A DNA stretch of 64,000 bases from Rotaria sp. Silwood1. Taxonomy: Eukaryota; Rotifera; Eurotatoria; Philodinida; Philodinidae. The position numbers were made by a program, and so were the translations under genes. The stretch covers positions 186,001-250,000 of the forward strand of contig CAJNOP010000056.1 of assembly GCA_905250075.1 (NCBI GenBank). The letters are read 5' to 3'. Positions 39,601 through 60,597 of the stretch are shown here, piece after piece. The first letter of the stretch is position 1; every line of letters starts with the position of its first letter. The notes beneath the pieces were generated by a model, which saw only the letters and a program-made list of their open reading frames with translations, was not told the DNA's origin and did no database searches.

Positions 39601-42600
39601 ATTTAACGGATATTTTCTCTGTCCTTTGTAGAATCTAACATTATATTGTAATGCTAGATCGTTTTTCTTGTTGCTTAAACATGTTGCTAAGAGCCAAAAT
39701 GGAGCAAAGAATAAAATAAACCGTAGAAAAATTATCAATACAATCTCATGAAAGCCCAACATGTGGAAGTCACGAACTTTGATTATTCTAAATTTATGAC
39801 ATATTGTCAGAGCAGTAAAAATAACTTAGTTTATATAAATAACAACTTTTACAGTTGATACGCGCGCTCTGTAATTTTATCACTTTAAAAATGTTTCAAA
39901 TTAGAACATTTCTTAGATTCAATTAACATTTTTATACTTAAGAAAAAACTATTTATATTTTCAAATGCATCTTCAGTACATAACTGCTCTTCTTCTAATG
40001 GTAATATATATGAAACGTGCCTTAGAAATCAGGAAATATTATTTTATTGTTTTTTTTCTCAGAACAAATATTATATTCGCAGGTAGCGTGTAAAACTACG
40101 TTGAATGATATATAAGACAAAATGATCCTGTAGAAAAAGTTTTGACTAAAAAGAAGGGTGAGGATTCCTCTTGACCAGTTTTTCTCGAAAAACTCTTTTC
40201 CTAAGTATTTTTTTTCTCTTAAAAAGTTCTTTGCTGCGTCATATTCAATCACTTCTTAGCAGAAAAATCCATTTCCGAGCAAGAAAGTCAATATTCGCCT
40301 GTTATTTGAAAAATATACACTGTGCCATCATTGTTATGGAAATTTACTCTTTAGTCTTTGTCGTTCTCTTCTCCAACTCACGATCGCTAGAGTAAAGAAA
40401 AAGGAAGTCATAAAATCCTCGGTTTAAACTTATGCTCACTATTTTCTTTCAAAAATATATGAGCTTCAGAAAATCTCGAAAAACAACTCCTAGTATCAGA
40501 ATAAAGGCTTAAAATCCAGAATTCTGCTAGTCAAATCAGGAAGTTTAGTAATCATATGCTAATCTTCACTTATTTTTCGATTTAAATTTTATTTGTACTT
40601 ATAAACGTTTTTGTTCATATTTAGGTATATTTGGACAATCATTACAAGATACTTATAGATATTCTCAAGATAAAACTTCACTTGTACCTTTAATTGTTCG
40701 ACAATGTTGTGAATATTTACTTGAACATGGTTTAACATTTGTTGGTTTATTTCGGTAGTATAGAAGAAAAAAAAAAGAAACCAGAAGATTCTAATTTAAA
40801 AAAAAATTTTTTATATTTAATTAGAGTACCAGGTAAACAATCTACAATAAAAGAATTACGTGATATGTATGATCGTGGTTTACCAGTTGAATTAAAAGCT
40901 TGTTATTCACCTGCAACAATATCTTCATTATTAAAAACCTATTTACAATCGTTACCTGAACCAATAATTCCTATACATTGTTTTGATGAATTTCTTGCAA
41001 TAGGTTCACGTTTTAAATATAGTCAAACAAATGATTTATATCGTTTAAAACAATTAATAGAAACAAATCTTACAAATATAAATCATGCTATTTTAGCATA
41101 TTTATGTATATTTCTAAAAAAAGTAACTGATCATGCTCAAATAACTAAAATGGATACGGATAATTTAGCCGTTGTTTTTGGAAATAATCTTATTCGACCA
41201 GCCGAAGATCTGGATCTTAATATGCTTAAAGGACATAGGTAAAGCTTTTAGTTTAAAAAAAAAAAGAATTGCAGACAAAAAAGCTTAATTTTTATTTCTA
41301 GTTTTAATTTATTGCCATTAATTAAAGTATTAATCGATTATAGTGAATATCTCTTTTCGGTAGATTATTAATTTTTTTTATATATTGCAATATCTTTAAG
41401 TTTTTCTAATTAATAGAATACTTCAACAAATCAATTTCATGATTCATATGAACAAACAAATGAATCAATAACAAAATCAAGTGGATTTTCATCATTTTCA
41501 TCATTATTATCATCAAATGATCATTTATTATCAACAAAACTTCGTTCAACATCATTGCCATCATTATATAAAGGAACATTTTCATCATTTGATAGTGCAA
41601 ATATAAGTTTAGAAAGTCAATTAGAACTTGATGATATTAAACAACAACGAAAATCATCTATTGAAAAACAATTTTATGTTACATCTGATCATAATGATAA
41701 TCAACAGTCATCTTTAGATACAAATCAAATTAATTATGCAACAGTTCAAAATAAAATTGATTTTTTTGAAAATAAATCAAATATTCAACAAAAAAGATTT
41801 GCTAGTACAGAGTTACTGAATACAGATAATGATGATGAAGAAAGAATTAAACATAATCCAAGATCAATGAATAATATTTTAATTCAACGAAAACAAAAAA
41901 TCGGTAAGTAGTTAGAGATTTTATTCGAATGCTACTTTTTATTTTATTAGGATAATTTATGCACGGTTTTTTTTTCTATATCTGTAATGTTTCGTTTTTA
42001 ATATATGTATCTCACGTGTAAATTTTGCGAGATAACTTTTTTTTGACTCTCGAGAATTTTTTTGTGCCGAAACCATAAGGGTCAGTCCAAGATGATCCGC
42101 AAAACAGGACAAACGTGACTTTTTGGGTTTCAGGATTGTTTCGAAGGACTTGATTTAAGTATTTATTCCATGCATTGTCAGTTGAAGAGACAAGCATAGA
42201 AGAAGTAAGAGAGAGACTATGAGAGTTTCGAAACAGAAAAAAAGTTTATTATTTGACAAACATGACGCAGATCTGAGCCGTATGTTACAATAAAAAGAAA
42301 ACATAGCAAAGTAGAAACTTATAAAATAGACAGTACTTCTCATTAGAGCTATAACGGATCAACGGAGCATGTTTAAGTGTCATATTTGATCAAGTGTTCT
42401 AATATGTAAAACAACCGAGAATAGAACGTTTTTTTGTTCAGTGAAGTGTTTTTGGAAAGCATTGCAGCATGGCGAATTTTTATGTTAAATATAGTCTTTC
42501 AAAAGCCTTGAATTACCTTTCATTCCATGATGTTTTTATTTTGCATTAAAAATACTATACAAACGTGATAGAATTACAAGATTCACATATAGCCCAACAA

Positions 42601-44872
42601 TTATCTGAATATCTAGCTGTATTTTTTTTTCTATTGGTGTAGTATTTTATCTAGGACAAGTGCGGTACCACTTTGCAAATCAGATTGGCCCTTCCAGAGT
42701 TTCTAGTTATTATACCATGCATTATGTGTAATACGTTTCCAAAAATAGATGTTCACCTTTTCGAAAGAGGCCATTTCAATAAAATACTGTATTGGTTGAT
42801 TTGTATAAAAATGATAAGAAATTAATTTTCTTTCTAGACAAAAGATCCAAACAAGTGTTGTCATATGGAATAGAGTACAAATCTAAGGCTATCAATTACT
42901 GACGAGAGAATATGTTTTTTCTGTCTAGGGAAAAATTTCAATATTTGCACTTTTATTATACAAAAATAAAAACATAAAGAAAAAAACTAATAAATGTCCG
43001 TATAAATTTTGAAATATTTGTAATTTTATTGTAATACGAAGCATTATATAGTTGGTTTTAGTTTATTCTGCTAACTGCTCAATATAAAAATAAAAGTCTT
43101 TATGAAATAATTTAAACAGTAATTAAACGAGGCTATTAACAAGTGTCCTACGAGGACGACATATCTCAATTCCTATTTCCTGTACTTATAAAAAAACAAT
43201 TTGTTTTTTGTTCTCCTTCAAATAAACATTAAGAATGCTAATTACTTTTTTTTTTACATTTGTGGAACTTCATCAATGTCATACTCTAGCTTGTCATAAC
43301 ATTACATATTACATTATATAATGAAAGGTATAGTTAACTAACTAAATAAAAATAAGAAATCTATTGCTTAAATATGTCTGCAGGTATTTGCACATAAGAC
43401 TGGCATGCCAACATTTAGTATAGATTTCTTTCCTATGCTGAGTGGAAGCGTGAAGAAAACAAAACATTTTTGCAGTCCACTAAGATTTACTCATAGGAAA
43501 GAAAAGTTTATGGTGTGATAGTCTAGGATATATCTAATGTAAATAGATATTTTCTTCATTATATACTATTCGTTCAACAAACTGTACTTTTTCCATCTTT
43601 TGTGGTATATTATTAGCTGATAGTAACTTAGTATTTCTTAGAGCTACGATATATAGTTCACAGAAACCTGTAACCTAATTGAGGATTATTTGTCCGCACT
43701 TGATAAAATGTAGAAATCACCGAAGACTTCCTATTTTAGCCATAGAAGTCTTTTTTTTGAATGTGTATAAAATGTCATTAGTACTATAGTACAAGTTTTC
43801 TAAGCTTGAATTCCTCGTTAATATGTCAATTTTACACTCAAATAGGTGCAAACTTTTCAAAGGCTGACAAAAAACAAAAAATGCCAAGATGTATTTTATA
43901 AGGCTTAGTCGATTAATATAAATATATACTATTTTTCTCCCTGGATTGCATTCATTTTAATTCTTGAGACAACATTCTATCGAAAAATGGTTTACTTATG
44001 ATCTTAGAAATGAAATCCTGTTCTGAATAAAAAAAAAAAAGCTTATTACACACAACCTCTTCTTTCAGAAAGAAATGCTCTTATTCAATTAATTTTCGTT
44101 GAAGATCTTTTGCACTATTTAAACATTACTTTACCATTGAATCCTATTTAAATTCTGAGATATATAGCAGCCCTAGTATTTGTTGATAGAAAAAACGTCC
44201 GTTAAAATTGAAATTTATATGATGTTTTTGGTAATATGAAACTTACTTTTAATTGGAAATCAATATTGATGGTTTAAAATATCAATAGAAACACATTGTA
44301 GTACACTAAAAACAATGACTATCAAATAGAAATTTTTTTTGGAGTTTTTTCTTTAACTATGAATGTAGATTTTTTTTTGTTGTTATTACTCTTTAGACTA
44401 TCTGTAGTATATAATTTCTTTAGATAAAACACCACGTCCAGTAACAACAATAAATACTGGAGTACCAACTCGTAAAATGGAAAAAGCTCCATCAAAAAAA
44501 AGTCTTGCTAATAAATTTGGTAAATCATTATCAAATTTAAAATTAACTATGTCAAAAGCATTACAACCGCATATATCATTAAATGACAATGAATCTCAAA
44601 TAATTGATTCATCAACATCTTCAGCGAATCAACAGATTCGAAAAAAATCTTTAGATAATCAATTATCAAATAATTTAGTAAAAAGATTACAGAATGATAT
44701 TGATATATTAAAAGAATTATTGGATAAAAAAGAATTATTAATTAATGAATTAACAGAAAAATCTTGTGAAGAACATCTAAAATTTGATGAAGAAAAATTT
44801 CAATTAAATCAAAAAATTGAACAATTACAATATGAAAATATGCAATTAAAAAAGCAATTAAACATGCAATAA
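36641..44872 (+). CDS. ARHGAP24-like: PH-RhoGAP-coiled-coil protein, ARHGAP22/24/25 (FilGAP) type (627 aa)
   Basis: Eight exons: 36641-36659, 36736-36963, 37028-37126, 40625-40754, 40825-41238, 41302-41359, 41417-41903, 44424-44872. A PH domain (about 7-110) starts GWLKIKKQDQTKWHRRYCII and ends in the YDNWLLALKQ helix. Next comes IFGQSLQDT, the family's entry into RhoGAP (about 117-316), with the arginine finger in LFRVPG (Arg 159, its codon split by an intron), LLKTYLQSLPEPIIP and NLAVVFGNNLIRP. A Ser-rich linker precedes a C-terminal coiled coil (about 550-625, IDILKELLDKKELLINELTE). The vertebrate family inactivates Rac at actin structures. Introns 3 (3.5 kb) and 7 (2.5 kb) are long. eIF4E follows 192 bp downstream. 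Confidence 0.93.
37127..40624 (+). other. Large intron 3 of the PH-RhoGAP gene
   Basis: 3.5 kb of AT-rich non-coding DNA between the PH and RhoGAP exons. Frames such as 39007-39240 and 40171-40395 show no family motifs. I see no additional exon. Confidence 0.55.
41904..44423 (+). other. Large intron 7 of the PH-RhoGAP gene
   Basis: 2.5 kb of non-coding DNA before the coiled-coil exon. A weak hairpin lies at about 43426-43506 (TTCTTTCCTAT...ATAGGAAAGAA). I see no gene. Confidence 0.55.
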
Positions 44873-45052
44873 CCAAAAACAATATAAGAAATGAAAAAAC
44901 AGTATTTCTTTTTTTCTTTCGTTTTTTTTGTGATATTTATTCTTCCAAAATTCCATTGTATATATTTTATTTGACAAAATTTTAATCTATAAATACTTTT
45001 TTTTTTGTGAAATTTTAATGTGATTCTTTTTTATGCGCTATATTTTTTCTTT

Positions 45053-45054
45053 AG
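45053..45054 (+). promoter_or_regulatory. Splice acceptor exactly 10 nt before eIF4E ATG
   Basis: ATTTTTTCTTTAG ends at 45054 and the ATG is at 45065. It lies 182 nt after the upstream gene's stop codon. Either a trans-splice acceptor or a 5' UTR intron end. Confidence 0.5.
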
Positions 45055-45064
45055 ATAAAATATA

Positions 45065-46743
45065 ATGTCAACAGATGATTGGAAATTCGATAGAAATGAT
45101 AGTCAATCAGATGAAACATATACAACACCGATTAGTCCATTATCACCACAAGAAAAATCCCCACCACCACCACCACCACCACAACAACAACAACAACAAC
45201 AAACAGCACCACCAACAGTATTAATAACATCAATAATAAATTCAGATGAACAAAACGAAGAATTAAATTCTATTCATGAAATGCAAACATTAATACAATC
45301 ATCAAATGATTTAACATTTCCATTAGAAGATTCATGGACATTTTGGTATTTTAAAAATGATCGTATGTGTGATTGGAAAGATAATTTAATTAAAATAACA
45401 ACAGTATCAACAGTTGAAAGTTTTTGGTCTGTATTTAATCATTTACAATCAGCTAGTCGACTTGGTCAAGGTTGTGATTATTTTTTATTTAAAACACATA
45501 TTGTTAGTATTTAATTATGAACTTAAACTTTTTTTAGTAATTTTTTTTTTATTTAGCAACCTATGTGGGAAGATCGATATAATCGTTCAGGTGGTCGATG
45601 GTGTTTAAATTTAAATAAAAATCAACGAGCTAATGAACTTGATACATATTGGCTTCATACAGTTGGGTTGTTTTTCTTTTAATCCTTTGTTTTACATTTT
45701 TTTTTAATAATTAGTTATTGTCATTAATTGGTGATCAATATGGTGAAGATGCACATAATGTTAATGGTTGTGTAGTTTCAGTTCGAAGTAAAGGTGATCG
45801 AATAAGTTTATGGACACGCGATTGGAGAAATGCTGAAACCACAAAACGTATTGGGTAAAACAAATGGATTAAATATTTGTTTTTGAAATATGAATAAGTA
45901 TATTCGTTTTATTATGTAGAAGTCGTTTTCGCGAAGTTGCTGACATTCCTCGATCATTACAATTGATATTTGAAGTAAGTATTTGTCTCTAAGTTGTCAG
46001 TGAGATATACATATCTCTAATGTTTCTAAAAGATGATAGAGATTTCTTTGTGCAATTTTTAATTTTAATGAAACATTCGTTTTTTATTTCTATCGTTTGA
46101 ATTTTAATTTAGAAAATGAATCAAATATAAATTTCCTTCGATATATATTGATCTGTCATTCTAATGTTCGATACAATGAGTTGACACCTAGATGCAAATA
46201 ATATGTTCGACGTAATTTAATACGTGAGAATGTAGAAAACAAGGAAAGATATATAGATATCGAATATACCTAACTAAAGTATTACGATAATTTAAAAAGA
46301 ACAATGAATAACATTATCTCTTCCACTTAAGTGTATCTGTAGGACATTTTTGATGATGTTGTCAATAATTACGTTTCTTAATGAAAATGAAGAATAATGC
46401 TTAAAGATCTTCACTTATAGATAATTTTTTGCCTTGTTCTATCTTTCATTCGATAAAAGTATGTCATGATATTTTTTAAGGGCATTGCGATGCTATCGTT
46501 TTCATAGCTCTTTTTCTTTTATCAACATCCGATTAGTCATAAAAAAAGAAGGAAAATATTAAGGGTAAATGAGTTTAAAGTTTATAAAGTAAATAGAATG
46601 ATATACATAAATAAAAATAAAGACTCATGAATTGCATAATGCTTAATAAATCATCCAATTTATATATAATTTTGAACTTTTAGAGTCATGAAGATCAAGA
46701 ATCAAAACGTGGTGCATCATCAAAAATTCTATTTCGAGCTTAA
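45065..46743 (+). CDS. EIF4E: Translation initiation factor eIF4E with long N-terminal extension (265 aa)
   Basis: Five exons: 45065-45502, 45557-45661, 45715-45854, 45920-45974, 46684-46743. The cap-binding core runs from about residue 93. SWTFWYFKNDRMCDW keeps the Trp residues of the family, including the one equivalent to human Trp56. PMWED gives Trp102/Glu103, and VRSKGDRISLW gives the basic phosphate-contacting residues (Arg157, Lys159, with Arg for Lys162). Trp56 and the FKND motif place it with class I eIF4E rather than 4EHP. The first 90 residues are a Ser/Pro/Gln-rich extension with seven Pro then seven Gln, far longer than the 35-residue tail of human eIF4E. It binds the mRNA 5' cap and recruits eIF4G. 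In a spliced-leader organism it may need to bind trimethylated caps; that cannot be read from sequence. Confidence 0.95.
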
Positions 46744-47362
46744 TTGAATGCATCAAATGAAATTCTTTTTCTTTTACTTGTAGAAATTTTTTTTTTCGTT
46801 TTTGACGTATATGTATAAAACTTTTTATTGATCTTTTCTTTACATTTCATCGAATGGAATATTATTTGTTGTATGTATGTATGTATGTTTATAGTCATTT
46901 GTGTTATATTTTTTTCGTGTTTATATTATCATTCGACTATTTGTTTTCTTTTTTTTTGTTGTTGTCTTCTATGGAGTCAATGTATAAATTTGTTTAATTA
47001 GGAAAAACATTCTTTTCTGTTGTTTTGTTTTCGTTTGTCATTTGATTGTTGTTAAAAAGATATAATAATAAACGAAATATATAAAATACGAACCAAAATC
47101 ATATGATTCGATTTATGTTATTCGAATATGTAGGTAAATATGCTCTGATAAGATTTATTTCGTTCTGTATTTACTTTTGTATCGTAGCCTTTAGGGTCTC
47201 ATTTTTTTCTTTCTTTTCTCCATAAGAAAATTTAACAGAAGAGTAGATAAGATTTGTTTTGTCCTATTTTAAAATAAAGCATACTCTTATATAGTAACGA
47301 ACATTTACGTTATTGCACAAATATCATAAGCATCCAGTAACTTGTTTTTTTTTTCGTTGAAA
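46744..47362 (+). other. eIF4E 3' UTR and DPYD upstream region
   Basis: No gene. AATAAA-type sequence near 47066 could end the eIF4E transcript. The DPYD promoter should lie in the rest. Confidence 0.5.
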
Positions 47363-52303
<4,941 letters not shown>

Positions 52304-52776
52304 ATGTCAAATTAAACAATTTCAAAGACAAAAAAAAGAAATTTGATGATTTTTTTTTTCGTAGTTGATCCTATTTTCTTTTTTCTTGGGTGTGCATTTT
52401 TATGATTAATAAAAGTTTAGTGTGTTGGGAATTCGAAAGATTTTTTTTTTAAACATTTCATTTCAAATATGAAATATTACAAAATAGAATCTATAGATTT
52501 TTCACAGTGATATTCTAAATTGATAATAATCAATCAATTATAATTATATATGAATTAGATTTCAGAATTTCTATGAAAATATTGAATTAAACAATATTTG
52601 ATTTACATGATAAAGAACAATCTGTATTGAACTATGAAGTGATAATGTTATTATTTTTTGTTATATAATCTTCAGTTATTGTTTTTTTTCTACATTATAT
52701 TATAACCACATTGAAATAGAATAACAACTTTCGATAGTTCTAAATTCAATCAAGGGTAAAACAAAAATTTAATTCG

Positions 52777-53087
52777 GCATATTGAGAGAGGTTAAAAATC
52801 GACTTTCTTTTGCGCCAGACAAATCGAGCTGAAATTTTAGGATATGAATTATGGCTAATACTTACACATCTTGTGAAAGTTTCATCTTCATACATATAAT
52901 GGTTGCAGAAATATTTATTTTTATTTTTAGGAGCCCGAATTATAAAAACAAATATCTCTGCAACCATTATATGTATGAAGATGAAACTTTCACAAGATGT
53001 GTAAGTATTAGTCATAATTCATATCCTAAAATTTCAGCTCGATCCGTCTGGCGCAAAAAAGTCGATTTTTAACCTCTTTCAATATGC
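52777..53087. repeat. 311-bp near-perfect palindrome
   Basis: The left half beginning GCATATTGAGAGAGG is mirrored to the right end CCTCTTTCAATATGC; the centre is near 52932. Arms of about 150 bp have few mismatches. Two nearly identical mirror frames on opposite strands (53015-52746, 52851-53072) come from the symmetry and are not genes. I see no clear target duplication. It lies 473 bp after the DPYD stop and is probably a young foldback MITE. Confidence 0.8.
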
Positions 53088-54520
53088 GACGATTTTTTTT
53101 TAGCAACTTTATGTTGAATCTTTTTTATCTCAAAACCTTTTGAAGCAGTCGAAACAAAAAAGCCGAAAAAACGTCATTTATGTTGACATTGGAGACGATA
53201 TGGCGTGGTGTTGAATGTGAGTGTGGATGTTGACTGCGAGTCTAGCTATGGATATACGTATATAGCAAGATGTCTGACGAAAGTCGAGATAGTCATTCAC
53301 ATGTACACCGACATCAGCTTGATTGTTGCATTCTCCGAAAAAGTTGATGGACAATAGCTAAGAACTTCAAAAGTAATACTGGAACTATTAAGCAACTATT
53401 CAATGATGATTTTAAAATGTTCAAAAGTTGAAAAAAGATCATCCGCGGTGAACTGGTAAGAATGATGTTTATTGATGAAAAAAAAATGGATATTTTAAAC
53501 TCAAAAACTGACATTCTCTGAGTTGATAACTAATCCAATGTACACCATGATTGCATTAGTTTTCATATTCATTATTGTCTCAAATATTCATTTTGTATAT
53601 TTATATTTTTCGATATTTAATTTTATATTTGAACAAAATGAATGTAATAGGAGAATACTGAACTTATTATAGTCTTATGAATATTTTACATAAACAACTA
53701 GAATACACAAAACCCATATAGGAACACTCAAAAAAAAACATTTAGTTTAGTGTGTTGAGTACTCAAAAGTTTCATGTACTTATCAATTCTTGCAGTATTT
53801 TTTAGTACAAGCATTTTATGAGTGTTCGCTCGGCGAGAGTATAATCACTAATGGCAACAAATAAACGTTATTTAATGCCTAGAAACAATATTTTATGAAA
53901 ATATGCACTAAGGCAAAAAATATCAAATATAATCTCTCTAATTTCGAACGTTGTCAAAGTGTGGGATTTCTTATATTTTCATTACCAAAAATCATATCTA
54001 TATGACAATTCTTCTCTCGTTTACTGTTCATATCGCATTTTGTTCTAATTAAAATTCAATAGATGTCATCTTCAATCATAGTTTCTGTTTATAAAATCAT
54101 ATGTATCTTTATTATTTTCATGTATGCGATGTAAACATTCTTTTAATCGAGAGGTTCAAACTCATAAGTGATTAGTTTTCTTTTCAAAGTACTACTCATT
54201 TAATAATGATATTATGCATAAAGGAACAAAAATATTTGTGAATGGAAGTTTCTAACCAATCAAATCTTACATCTAATGCCTAACATCACAACAGAACAAC
54301 ACATTAAATTAACTCGAATAAATATGTATTCATGCTTGTTAATTTGATTATTCATTTTTTGTATCATTTTTATTATTTTCAATCTTCTATTATAATTTAT
54401 TTGTTAATGATAAATCTTCAGTTGTTTGAAATTATACTTTTCACTTATGCTAATTTCAATGTCATTGTTATTATGATTATTTTAGATTATTATTAACATA
54501 CAATAGTTATTTTTTAAAGT
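53088..54520. other. Spacer upstream of prefoldin gene
   Basis: 1.4 kb with no supported gene. It should contain the promoter of the PFDN1 (and possibly PFDN1-ADK) transcript. Confidence 0.5.
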
Positions 54521-55135
54521 ATGAGTTCTAATTCAAATGAAAAAGAAACTGAGAAAGTAAGTTCAAATCTAAAATAGAAAAAATAAATCTCTTTATAATG
54601 AATATCTGAAATTTGAAATTGAGGAACACGAAGGTCAAAAAGACATATAGTGACCTCTGTTTTTTTTTCTTAGATGTTAGGTCAATTACAAATGAAAATG
54701 ATTGACATTCAAACATCATTAAGAAAATCAACAATACAAATCGAAGATCTTAAACGTGAAATTCAACGTTCAAAATTAACTGATAAAGAAATTAATACAA
54801 TTGATGAAAATACACCTATGTATTGTTCTGTTGGACGAATGTGAGATTTGACTTATCTAAAATTTAAAATAAAAATAAAGAAGTTTGTTCAAGGTTTGTT
54901 TTAAACAATAAATCCGATATTCATAAACAAATTGAAAAGAAAATCCAAACATATGAAAATGATATAAAAAAACAAGAAGTATGAAAATCAATTTATTAAA
55001 AACAAAAAAATGTTGATTATTCGTTTCTTTTTTTTTTAATAGGGAACAAAAACATATTTAGAAAAACAAATGCGTGAATGTGAATCTCAATTTAAAGAAA
55101 AACTTGTAGGAGAAGGAAAAGCAATACGTTCTTAA
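54521..55135 (+). CDS. PFDN1: Prefoldin subunit 1 (126 aa)
   Basis: Four exons: 54521-54556, 54674-54840, 54894-54978, 55043-55135. Two long coiled-coil helices flank the beta hairpin carrying ...NTPMYCSVGRMFVL, matching the family's MYEGVGRMF. The helix DIQTSLRKSTIQIEDLKREI corresponds to the IDTQQKVKLADIQIEQL region. Length (126) fits the usual 122. It is part of the hexameric chaperone that passes unfolded actin and tubulin to CCT. The stop codon overlaps an AATAAA (55134-55139), and ADK starts only 80 nt downstream, suggesting joint transcription. The ATG at 54674 is an alternative start. Confidence 0.92.
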
Positions 55136-55203
55136 TAAATTGTTATTGTTGTCTATTGTTTTTTTTTAAATGTTTTCTTCTCTTAATTTTAATCAATTTT
55201 TCT

Positions 55204-55205
55204 AG
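55204..55205 (+). promoter_or_regulatory. Putative trans-splice acceptor between PFDN1 and ADK
   Basis: A strong polypyrimidine tract ends in TTTTTCTAG at 55205, 70 nt after the PFDN1 stop and exactly 10 nt before the ADK ATG. There is too little room for a separate promoter, 5' exon and intron, so leader trans-splicing of a shared precursor is the simplest reading. Confidence 0.6.
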
Positions 55206-55215
55206 ATATATCTCT

Positions 55216-60259
<5,044 letters not shown>

Positions 60260-60585
60260 AAAAATCAACGTTTGACAAATGTCAAACGTTTCTTTCCTAT
60301 GATAATGTCATTTTTTTTCAGTTTAAATCATTTCATCAATCAAAGTGTTTGATTTTTGTTTTTGTTTAATGAGCATCTAAATTTACATGAGTTTGGTTTT
60401 TTTAGATTATTTTAAAATGAATATTTCAGCATGTAATATTCAAAATTGATACAAGCCAACACAAATAAAATATTATCGTTGTTTTTTCCTGTTTTTTTTG
60501 TTTTGTTTTATTCTTCCATAAGGTAAAGAAATCATTACAATTGAAATGAATTTCTTTTTTATTTTTATTTTGTCATTTATCTTTT

Positions 60586-60587
60586 AG
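60586..60587 (+). promoter_or_regulatory. Splice acceptor exactly 10 nt before the MATH-BTB ATG
   Basis: TTTATCTTTTAG ends at 60587 and the ATG is at 60598, 328 nt after the ADK stop. Same geometry as at ADK and eIF4E. Confidence 0.5.
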
Positions 60588-60597
60588 TTTTGATAAT

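Noticed and set aside
52746..53072. Two near-identical overlapping ORFs on opposite strands
   Set aside because: Explained by the 311-bp palindrome; no start context, splice sites or known motifs.
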